Source: Lingula anatina
Lineage: Eukaryota > Brachiopoda > Lingulata > Lingulida > Lingulidae
Length of the DNA stretch: 51,908 nt
Assembly: GCF_001039355.2 (NCBI RefSeq)
Contig: NW_019774158.1
Location: 551,216-603,123, forward strand
Direction of reading: 5' to 3'
Position numbers and translations under genes: made by a program. Positions 34,401 to 43,790 of this stretch are shown piece by piece. Every line of letters starts with the position of its first letter. Position 1 is the stretch's first letter. The notes under the pieces were generated by a model, which saw nothing but the letters and a program-made list of their open reading frames with translations, ran no database searches and was not told the DNA's origin.

Positions 34401-34419
34401 CGGTCTTCTTAACAACTCG
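34401..34419 (+). promoter_or_regulatory. Putative leader exon end of LRR3
   Basis: AACAACTCG|GTAAGTAGT, donor at 34420, conserved with units 1 and 2. The intron to the acceptor at 37919 would be about 3.5 kb and contains the LTR-like insertion and the sequence gap. Confidence 0.45.
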
Positions 34420-34779
34420 GTAAGTAGTATATAGGTGTATTTTTCGTTCATATGCTGAATATATTACCAACTTATCTCAATAGAAAAGGCAACATATGTT
34501 TGGTAAAATAAGGCAAGTGATCGATTGCTGAGTGTCATTTAGCTAACTTTCTAATAGGCTCACTTATCAGTGAACAGAAGGTAGTGAAGAACAAAGGCGG
34601 CCAAAGACAAAACTGCAAAGGCAGTTTTTTTCAGCACAACCATTGCAATTAAACTGGCAATAAAGAGTGCAGCAATTGCTCTTTCTTCAACATACAAACT
34701 GACTATTCTTTAACATGCAAACTTTTCAAAAAAAGGGTGAAAAAATTTAATGATTTAAAATTTTCGAACATATGGTCGG

Positions 34780-35230
34780 AGAGCCTGATATCTGGGGTTT
34801 ATGAATCTGCTTATTGGACAAATAGGCTCAATTGCGAAAGTGCCCAAAAATCCAAGATAGCCGCCACTCGAAGGAATATGCAATAAATGGATAAATTATA
34901 AAAAATGGTTGATATTTTCAGTTTGTTTCAAGGTTGATATTTTTATTGTCCATATATCGTGGAGATATGTACTATCTGGTGATCTGTCGCAGGAATTGGT
35001 CAATTGGATTCAATATGCCGCTCTATCCAAGATGGCGGCCAATATTTCAACATTTTTTGCAATTAAATCATCTTTTCATTGATCTAGAATTTATTTCAAT
35101 CATGATATGAGCAAACGTTTATCAAATATAGATTGCCTCTACTTTTTCCTGCATTTGTACCATCTATGTATAATATAGAGGCTTTGTGAATACAAAAAAA
35201 TCCAATATGGCCGCCACACACCCCTTACCA
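34780..35230 (+). repeat. 175-bp-period degenerate tandem repeat with CCAAGATGGCGGCC core
   Basis: TCCAAGATAGCCGCCA (34851), TCCAAGATGGCGGCCA (35026) and TCCAATATGGCCGCCA (35201) are spaced exactly 175 bp apart, with diverged AT-rich sequence between them. It is present only in unit 3. It looks like a satellite fragment or tandem core of a mobile element. Confidence 0.75.
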
Positions 35231-36132
35231 TTATGAGTACAGGTACCATCTTTATGTACCTGTATATGACATGTAGCCGGGCTTATTATTATTTTTGGCG
35301 GTGATTGGGAGAAATATTGTCACAGAAATAAACACAAGTCTCAGTTTGTTTCCAGAATCTGTATTGACTATTTTTCACGATTAAAGAAACACCTAAACGG
35401 AGTCCGCTTATACAATTGGGCCGTCACTCCGTCTATCCTAAAATAAAAATAACAAAAATATAGTAATTATCAAAAATATCAAATTACGTAAGAAAATTAC
35501 TTAATTCATACGTAATACGGCGAACACTAATTGTCTCTTATCCATACATAAACAACATGAGTGGTATGTGTAACATCATAGGTCGCATTCAACGATCTTC
35601 CCATATTACTGTACGATCTCAACTACCGCATCCCCTCTCCTCCAGCGGAGACTATTCGTTGGTCTCGTCACTTATTATTTTCAATGCAGTCTAACAATAA
35701 AACAAACTACCACTCTTATGATAAATCAGTGTACTAAGATACAGCGAGCACGCCGCACGCGTCAAGGCAATGTAAACCTAAACACAGCCGTATACGTACT
35801 AGCGTTCGCCAATGACCCGTTACAAACATGACCTGAGAAGTATGACATAATATCCTGAGCGCCTTTGTTCTAGCAACAGCGGCATTATTCATTGAAATAT
35901 TAAATAAAACGCTAGTTTTAACTAAATCATTCCCGTTAGAGCACTGTAGAAAACAACGCACAAATTATTACTGTATTGCTGTGCTAACAAAAGTCGAAAA
36001 CGCTAAGTTACCATCTATGTAGGTAGCGCTTAACGGCATTAACGGCATAGACATATAAAGATCTAAAAATTCGTCAATATATTGAAAAAAAGATACAGCT
36101 GTGCACAGCAGTCGGAGATCGGTACAGTCGGA

Positions 36133-36476
36133 GAATTATTTTCCATTTACACTCTTTGTCGCAATGGCGGTCGATGCAGCATTCATTTTAAAACAAGTTG
36201 ACCGCCAATTAAGCACGATTTTGCACCTTCAAGTTCCGTGTCACGTTTTCATATCATGCATTTATTATTTCTACAAGTTTTCTCTGCCCAAAATGCGTAA
36301 AGAAAAAGTGTTATCTTTCCATGTTGTTTAGAAAACTTCTTTTTCCTCCGACAACCCGTCTTCACTGCCGTTCACCTCAATGTTAAAATGACCACTCAGC
36401 TTCGTTTCTAACACCACTGCACGTCACTTCCGGCACAATTCTGACCAATGCTGATCTTCTCCGGTTCCCTTTATTG
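36133..36476 (+). repeat. 344-bp direct repeat, copy left of the gap
   Basis: Essentially identical to 36754-37097, with one difference seen (AAAATGCGTAAAG against AAAATACGTAAAG). Either the same region of two LTRs or an assembly duplication at the gap. Confidence 0.9.
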
Positions 36477-36753
36477 NNNNNNNNNNNNNNNNNNNNNNNN
36501 NNNNNNNNNNNNNNNNNNNNNNNNNNNNNNNNNNNNNNNNNNNNNNNNNNNNNNNNNNNNNNNNNNNNNNNNNNNNNNNNNNNNNNNNNNNNNNNNNNNN
36601 NNNNNNNNNNNNNNNNNNNNNNNNNNNNNNNNNNNNNNNNNNNNNNNNNNNNNNNNNNNNNNNNNNNNNNNNNNNNNNNNNNNNNNNNNNNNNNNNNNNN
36701 NNNNNNNNNNNNNNNNNNNNNNNNNNNNNNNNNNNNNNNNNNNNNNNNNNNNN
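36477..36753. other. Assembly gap (277 N)
   Basis: Unsequenced bases. Open frames drawn across it are meaningless. The true size may differ, since identical sequence on both sides prevents reliable joining. Confidence 1.
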
Positions 36754-37097
36754 GAATTATTTTCCATTTACACTCTTTGTCGCAATGGCGGTCGATGCAG
36801 CATTCATTTTAAAACAAGTTGACCGCCAATTAAGCACGATTTTGCACCTTCAAGTTCCGTGTCACGTTTTCATATCATGCATTTATTATTTCTACAAGTT
36901 TTCTCTGCCCAAAATACGTAAAGAAAAAGTGTTATCTTTCCATGTTGTTTAGAAAACTTCTTTTTCCTCCGACAACCCGTCTTCACTGCCGTTCACCTCA
37001 ATGTTAAAATGACCACTCAGCTTCGTTTCTAACACCACTGCACGTCACTTCCGGCACAATTCTGACCAATGCTGATCTTCTCCGGTTCCCTTTATTG
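36754..37097 (+). repeat. 344-bp direct repeat, copy right of the gap
   Basis: Second copy of 36133-36476, directly abutting the gap. Confidence 0.9.
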
Positions 37098-37919
37098 GAG
37101 CTAGACGTTTTAACATACGTAAAGCAACTTTTACATACCACTATAGTTAACTTGAAACTTACTTTAAACTATAAAGTAGTAATTATTTACTGTGCTTACT
37201 TTCTATTGTTTCGCTGGCTCGTTTACTCTAACTTTCCTCTGTTCTTCTTCGATGAGAAATTTACTACTGTATACTGCTCTACGTTAAAGACAAAAATGCG
37301 AAATCAGCGGATGAGACTAAAAACAAAGGGATTTTAGTGACCAATAAAATATTGGTTTCGCTCATCAAGGGGATCTGGCCACCCTTGACGTCAGTAAACG
37401 CACCAAGCCCCAGGTTAGCGAACAAAAGGGCATCGGCCGCTCCCTAGACTTCCATTGTGCTGGTCCGCACATCTATCACAATACTTACAGACACAGATTA
37501 CGCATTATTTTTATTGTTAAAAAGCTTGAGTACCAGCGCAGTGGAGTATAATGTGAAATGTTTGTAATCTACTTCGTGAAATAAATACTGTTCCTACGCA
37601 TTTTACACGTTTAAAACAAGCTTCACTCAGTTGTTTTAGGACAAATATGTTTGAAACTAGGCCGACTTATTTCTACATTTTAAAATAAGTATTGCTATTT
37701 GTACTACATCGATCACTACTAATACTTCTTCCAGTAGTATTACTACATGTACTACTAGCATATACTACTCTATTTATTTGATGACATATGCTAATTATTA
37801 GCTTCTAATAAAAACTGGTAAAAAAACATTTTAAAGAAAACAGCTAATATCTTTTCACCTCTTTAACTCTGTGTATTTATTTATTTCGAGATTGTAATGT
37901 TTTTCGCATCCCATTACAG

Positions 37920-39802
37920 TGTAACAAAATGGTTCCCGGAAGTCTCCTTTTCTGTGCAAGTTTGCTTGTCGCAGTACCCTCAATATGCCAAGGTGCCTGT
38001 TCCATCAATTATCACTGCTCAGACTGTGCAAATTATACTGAGAAAGGACAGACAAAATGGAGATTCTACTGCAACCCTTACAGTGGATCCTATATAGATT
38101 CTTCACATTTTACGGCTACGAACGATACGGTTGATTTATTTCAAGTCAAATATTTTTCATCGAGTTCTAGACTTAATATCAACAGTGGCGCTTTCCAAAA
38201 TATCCCTAATATCGTACGTGCAGACATAAGGAACACGCGATACACCGATCCTTATATAAGTTCAAGAGCCTTCTATAACGGTGTGCAGAACAGCCTGCAA
38301 ACTTTGTTCTTTCGGAGCTCATACATTACCGCCGTCCCCTTAGCCTTGACATATCTAACGTCTTTACAGGAGCTGGACCTTTGGGACAACAGAATAACTG
38401 GTGACCCATATAACTATCTTAGTTACCTGACATCACTCCAGTCGCTAACGCTTGGCAACAACCGCCTATATAGTGGTATCCCAGCATCCTTGGAGCATCT
38501 ACCCAATCTTCGGAAATTGTCACTCGCAAGCTGCTACCTAAACCGGAGTTCTGTTACGTCATTCGGCCAGCTACCCAGGTCTTTGGAGTGGCTGAACGTA
38601 ATTACCAGCTTTATGAAGTGCCCTCAGGTATTGGCTTGCTACGAAATCTGACCTATTTAAACATGAGATACTGTAGTCTGAACTCTCTGCCGGTCAACGT
38701 CTTCGCCAATTTGAACAAGCTGGAATTCCTAGATCTAAGTGAAAATCCCAATATTGTTCCCACTCTCGGTGTTCTTGTCCATCAGAAGTCCCTGACGACT
38801 CTTAGACTTTCCTACATGGGTTCCTTATTGACAGACATACCTAATGCAATATCAGGAATGGAAAAGCTGGTAGAACTTGACTTAAGAAATAATAGAATAC
38901 GAGGAGTAAATAATGGTCAATTTGCCAAACTAACACAGTTAAAGAAACTCATCCTGAACAACAATAAAATTACTTCTCTTGACCCGCTGTCGTTCCAAAA
39001 GTGTGACCATATGGAGGAACTGTATCTACATTATAATCTTATACACGAAGTTAGCGCGATCCTTTTTTCCGCTCAATCCCTGAGAAATCTTAACCTGAAC
39101 GGAAATAAATTTGACACATTTGACAAGTGTACAGTTGCAAACTTACTGGCACATCTTCAGATGTTCTACATTTCAAGCGATGCTTTCATTTGCGATTGTC
39201 GTTTGGCCTGGGTTCGAGAACTGTCGATGGCTTTCGGCTCAAGGGTAAGTTTTAGTGGAGTGTGTTATCTACCAACGGAGCTTTATGGTGAGTCAGTGAC
39301 TTCATTTATTCTGAGATATTGCAGTTCGGAAGATGAAAGTTTTGAAAGTTGCAACACTATCTCAAGTACTCCACCCAATACAAAGACGGAACACCCGACA
39401 GAAGTTTTAAACCGCTCCTTCATCAATTCAGCTCAAATATCCAGTCTCCAAAAGGACCTCAGCAGCGTTCAAACTATCACAAATGTGTCGGTATCTGTCG
39501 CGGTTGTCGCCATCGTGGCATTCGTCGCTACTCTTGCCGTATGGCTGACATGTTTTTTCAAGCGTCGAAACCGAGAGACTTCAAAGAGGAGGTGCCAGGG
39601 TCACGTCAATCATGGTCTAGAGCTATCGGAAAGAGGCCAGGGTGAAAGGTCACCCGAAGGTCTAAGTTCTGGAGATAATTTGTATCAGAACACGGATGGG
39701 ATGGCCAGCAGGGCCCCCAACTATGAACCTCTGAGGAAAGATGGGCGGGGTTTGAAACAGCATAGAGGCCATTATGCCTCCTCTCCTGTAGTTCATAAGT
39801 AG
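37920..39802 (+). pseudogene. LRR3: LRR receptor gene broken by a 7-bp deletion
   Basis: Acceptor CCATTACAG at 37919, ATG at 37929. The first 223 or so codons match LRR1/LRR2, but after GGCTGAACG at 38598 seven bases present in both paralogues (in TTTATAATAAT) are missing. The reading frame shifts and stops at 38651. The remaining sequence to 39802 is open in the shifted frame: later LRRs, CDCRLAWV cap, transmembrane helix, and tail with NLYQNT and YEPL. A single lesion in an otherwise well-kept ORF means either a recent pseudogene, a polymorphic null allele or a sequencing error. If the first frame were translated it would yield a truncated protein of about 240 aa with signal peptide and partial LRRs but no membrane anchor. 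One Leu codon of the signal peptide is also absent relative to LRR1. Confidence 0.85.
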
Positions 39803-41400
39803 AGAGTAGAATATTCCACCTTGTTTGCCGATTTGTTTTTACGAGTGAACGAACAGTTACCCAGTTAGTAGTAATTTTATGATTAAAAAATTTTGAATTA
39901 ATCAGATCTTGTGATGAAATGCACATCAGGATTTATTAGGCTTTTAAATAAATATAGGAACTACCCCATAAATATCTAGAGAGCATTGGCTCATCCGTGC
40001 TTTGACATTATTTATATACAGTACCCGCACCAAAACGAAGTAGATACTCCAGCGCAGTAGACTACTGCAATCATTCTGAAAATGCAGTATTATTGAAGTA
40101 GTAAAGAAGCATTAAGGCAGTAGTGGTGTGGAGCATATTTGCAGTAGAAATGCAGTATAGCCTATTGCAATTCAACTTCAAAAATTACATAGGGTTGTAC
40201 AGAGGAGGAGCATTTATGCAGTAGATTAGCAGCATGATAGAAGCATGTTTCAAATATTCTAATTAGCTCCCACATCGAAGCAGATTTAAAGCATGTTTGC
40301 AGAATGATTGCAGTAGTCTACTGCGCTGGAGTATCTAATTCGTTTTGGTGCGGGTACTGTATATAAATAATGTCAAAGCACGGATGAGCCAATGCTCTCT
40401 AGTGTTTTAGTGTAGAACCTGCACTTGCCTATTGCATGCGCACTTATTTTGTGGAGCACATACACTCTTGATAAAGGTCAAATAATATTCCAATAGAATG
40501 CCAGTGTTTTCCTTGTAATATCCCTGTTAAGTGGACAAAATTTAATTTGCTACGTCAGCATCAAAAACTTAAACTGTGTCTTCTGCTGAAATCTGCCAGA
40601 CCGCGGTGTATGTAACTCTAACCACCTGTAGGTATTAATCAAAGGATAAGCTTCGCTTCTGTACCTTGAAATAATGTCATAGGTGAAGCCAGGTGTGTCG
40701 ATGCTGTTCGAAATATTGTTAATGTGACATAGAAGGTAGTGAAAAACGAATTCATCTCTTATAGTTAAAAGAATATATCCAAGAATGTATATTTGCCAGA
40801 CATTTCAGAGGAGGTGAATTAACACTGAAGAGAGCCGACATTTGAAGCCCTGCTTAGTGTATTTCACTTTTGTGAATGAAACTTTTTGTGAATGTAAGCG
40901 AGAAATGTTTTCATGGTTTGGGACTGAGGACCTACATGTTGTGGATGCAGGGGAACAGACCAATTTGAAAACCTCTACATGCTTGCTGTCCTTTTTGGAC
41001 ATTTTGTTTTTAACCCATACAGGTCAATTTTCTTTGTGTTCATGTACCTTTGATGCATTAGACGTGAAAAGGAATATAAAGTGTACATTATTACTATAAT
41101 CTTAGAAATGAGATCATGTCGAATACACGAAAAATGTCTTGATCTTTTAATTATAATTTTCTGACAAGTTTCCATTGATCTAATGAAATCTAAATATTTA
41201 TACTCTGTGTTGCGTACCTGGAACTACCAGCTATGTAGGTATTGAACTTATAGAATTTATCAAAAACCGTAATACCTAAATTGACGCTATTACAATTAAA
41301 ATGATTTTAGAATCTTAGTACGCGTTGCATACACGACTTTATTTTGGACGTGATAGACCACATTTTGTGTCTTTTGATAAACACTTATCCACCAGTGGAA
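39803..41400 (+). other. 3' flank of LRR3 and right end of the tandem array
   Basis: Homologous to the flanks of LRR1 and LRR2 (GAGAGCCGACATTTGAAG, ATAGAATGCCAGTG), with the fold-back repeat at 39976-40402 inserted. Similarity ends around 41395-41400 (TTATCCACCAGTGGA), the point where units 2 and 3 would begin with the tail fragment. No tail fragment follows here. Confidence 0.75.
39976..40402. repeat. 103-bp-arm fold-back repeat with 221-bp loop
   Basis: Arms 39976-40078 and 40300-40402 are reverse complements with one mismatch noticed. The loop repeats GCAGTA/GAAGCA motifs. The outer part of the right arm (ACGGATGAGCCAATGCTC) is single-copy LRR flank sequence present at about 20773 and 30131, so host sequence was copied in inverted form. 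The inner arm (CAGTACCCGCACCAAAACGA) may be a transposon end. Confidence 0.88.
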
Positions 41401-41591
41401 CTTGGTTGCTTGCAGTTATTTAAGTATGAGTGACATTTTACTGGACTCAATATACATGTATAGTGCACATTCACGTTTACCGTACATACATGTACCAATT
41501 GGGTTTTCAGACGCCCTCTTATATTCTGCACATATTCCAAATATTAACCCATATTTCCAGTTACTTTAGTACACCTTTAGACTTGTGTTAT

Positions 41592-41924
41592 CATAACAAA
41601 AACGAGATTTATATTTCACAATAAAAACAATGTGAACAACTCGTACAAATATAATATATTCTGTTTTACCACAAAAACAGCAGTTACAGCTGTTATTCTG
41701 ATATCTGAGCTTGTCTTCAGACCACGTGACCTCCATTGATGGCTGTACTCTATTATAATCTCTTAAGAGATTTTAACAAAAAAACCAAACCGTTTAGAAA
41801 AAAAACAGGGACTAACTTTGAAGGTAAAAATAGATTAATTAACCATTGGTAAGTATGGAAAATGTGTTGTTTACTCCAGGAAAATTCATTTTTTGGCAAA
41901 ACAAAGAGTTATTATCCCTTTAAG
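41592..41924. mobile_element. MITE copy 2, left TIR lost or degraded
   Basis: Similar throughout to 1252-1565 (ACCACGTGACCTCCATTGAT, TCTTAAGAGATTTTAACAAA) and ends AAGAGTTATTATCCCTTT like copy 1. The 5' AAAGGGATAATAACT is not recognisable, so this copy is probably immobile. It directly abuts the CGT-rich island that follows. Confidence 0.85.
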
Positions 41925-43790
41925 CCTCAGTCACAATCGGACGCAAGAATTTGAAAACCGTACGGGATTTTGGTGCAGTAGAGGCCGAGGAGTTCGTAGA
42001 GGTAGAGGAAAAGTGTCAATGGAAGTCTGCCTTGCATTTCGCAGGGGCTACATAAGATGTATTTTCAAACAGGGGCGCTAATTGGAAGATTCGATGGCCG
42101 TGGAAATTGTACTCATTTTATGCATTTGTTTTGCTACCCGCGCGCGTGAAACGCACTCATTACTTACGAAAAGAATGCAACGCACGGCGAAAGTAGTTCC
42201 ATTTTGCTTCACACTTGAGTCACACGCTTGTGATGCCGTGCTGACGGCTTACGTATGTATTGCCTCCTGTTCTCCCCAGCTTTCTTCTTCCTTTGTTTTC
42301 TGCTCTCTCAGCTTCTTTCTCTTGGTTTTTGGAGGCACATTAAAAGCTGAATTGAGCAAATTCTGATTTTTTAAAAAATGTTTAAATTGTACAAGTTGCA
42401 CAATCGACGTTCATTGTTTAGCACGCCTTTTATTACTCCAGACGTGTAGGTGACGCACGTTCTTTAAGCTACTCTTACAACCGGTCGTGCGTGCTTCTAA
42501 GAGCGGTTTGCGTGCAAAAAATTGGCCAAGTAGTAAGATACACGCACGTGGAACGTACTTTTTTGGTGGACGCAAACACGACGCAAAGCACGCAGCCCGA
42601 AAACTGGCCGGACAGTTTTTCGCTTCGACCTGTCTGCGACAATTTTAACGCCTGGAGCACGCTCGTAGCACGTAAGACCAAAGTGCTGAGTAAGTGCGCT
42701 AGGCGTGCGTGTTACGCAGGAAAAACATGCAGAAATTCCGGGATATTTTACCACGAAGACGTACTTACCACGCAAGAGACTCGTACTTTCAGCTTGCTTT
42801 CAATGTACAGTACGTGTTAACAAAAAGGGGAATGAGCGCATTTCCTCCGTGCGTTTATCTTACTTCCAAAGTGCGTGGCGAGTACCACTACCATACTTGT
42901 GAAGTACGTGCGTCACACTAAGACGACGCACGTGCCCATGCAGCACGATAAAAGTGCAGGCGATCCCGAGCAACCACTGCAAGCATTGCGTCACGATCTT
43001 CGGCCTCCTTTAGCATTAGCAGCTGTAGAAGTCGATGGCGCATCCTTCTTGGAAGTGCCATTTTGGAAGCCAAAACAGTGAATGATGAAGAGACTCGGTG
43101 CTCCCTTTTATATTATTTTGATTATCCGTGCGTTCTACTTCCGTGCTTATTACGTTTCTCTTACTTCGTAAGTACGATTTCTGAAAACGTACGCTTCACT
43201 TGCAATAGGGGCCTACACGTAAGATTATCTCACTCACTGTGTGCGACACAAGCACAGACCGTACGTGCTCCTTACTTCTCCCTACTTCCAAAAAAAGGCG
43301 TACAGACCACTTGCGGGACCACGTTTAGAGCACGACACACCTACTCATAAAGTACTTACTACTTCGTCTGCTGCGATTTAATTTTCATCCTACGACAGCG
43401 CTACGTCTGACAAGAACTCCGAGGACGCACGATCTCTAAGCACGCACGACGGGTTGTAAGAGAGGCTTTAGCTGTGAGGGCGTGCACCGTGCCCAACTCA
43501 CAAAGGGCACTTGCTGCTTCATTGCTTGCGATGTGCGTCATGGACCACGCACGTATCACTTGCGAACGTCTTGCTAAGGGAGCAAGTTACGCTTGCGGCT
43601 TTGCTGTTCGCAGACTATTCATAGAATCTTTTGGACATGTCCAATATCTTATGGGCTGTCTGCGAACTCTAAGTTTCGCAAGAAGGACTTGCGTGGCACG
43701 TGAGATTCTGCGCAATATTTGGATGCAAACAGGCCAGCATGTCTACAAAGATATCTGTCCCCATAGCTTCTGAATGAATATCAAGCATTT
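41925..43790. mobile_element. CGT-rich island of about 1.9 kb, probable mobile element
   Basis: Base composition changes sharply. CGTAC, ACGTAC, GCACGT and TTACG-type motifs occur densely in both orientations, unlike the AT-rich surroundings. It starts AGCCTCAGTCACAATCGG right after the MITE. Several short open frames are only a by-product of the higher GC and encode no recognisable domain. I could not find a matching right terminus. Confidence 0.45.

Larger units (their letters stand above)
35272..37489. mobile_element. LTR-like insertion (TGTA…TACA) spanning the assembly gap
   Basis: The insertion begins TGTAGCCGGGC and ends ATACTTACA, and is flanked by GACA on both sides (35268-35271, 37490-37493). 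The homologous site in unit 2 (about 27497) reads straight through as TATGGCACAGATTACG, an empty-site control. TG…CA ends with a 4-5 bp duplication are typical of LTRs. A 344-bp segment occurs on both sides of the N gap. This fits a full-length element whose two LTRs (about 1.6 kb each) were only partly assembled, with the internal region lost in the gap. No gag or pol is visible. Confidence 0.65.

Noticed and set aside
36448-36822. Open frames across the N gap
   Set aside because: Composed almost entirely of unknown residues.
38588-39802. Independent 404-aa gene starting after the LRR3 frameshift
   Set aside because: The apparent start is a GTG inside an LRR; the sequence is the second half of LRR3, which lacks its own signal peptide or promoter.
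18644-39802. Possible lamprey-VLR-like cassette system
   Set aside because: LRR1 and LRR2 are complete germline genes with their own signal peptide, caps and membrane segment; there is no array of partial LRR cassettes or incomplete acceptor gene.
42491-43773. Several 65-109-aa ORFs in the CGT-rich island
   Set aside because: Overlapping frames on both strands, expected by chance where stop-rich AT content drops; no domain recognised.
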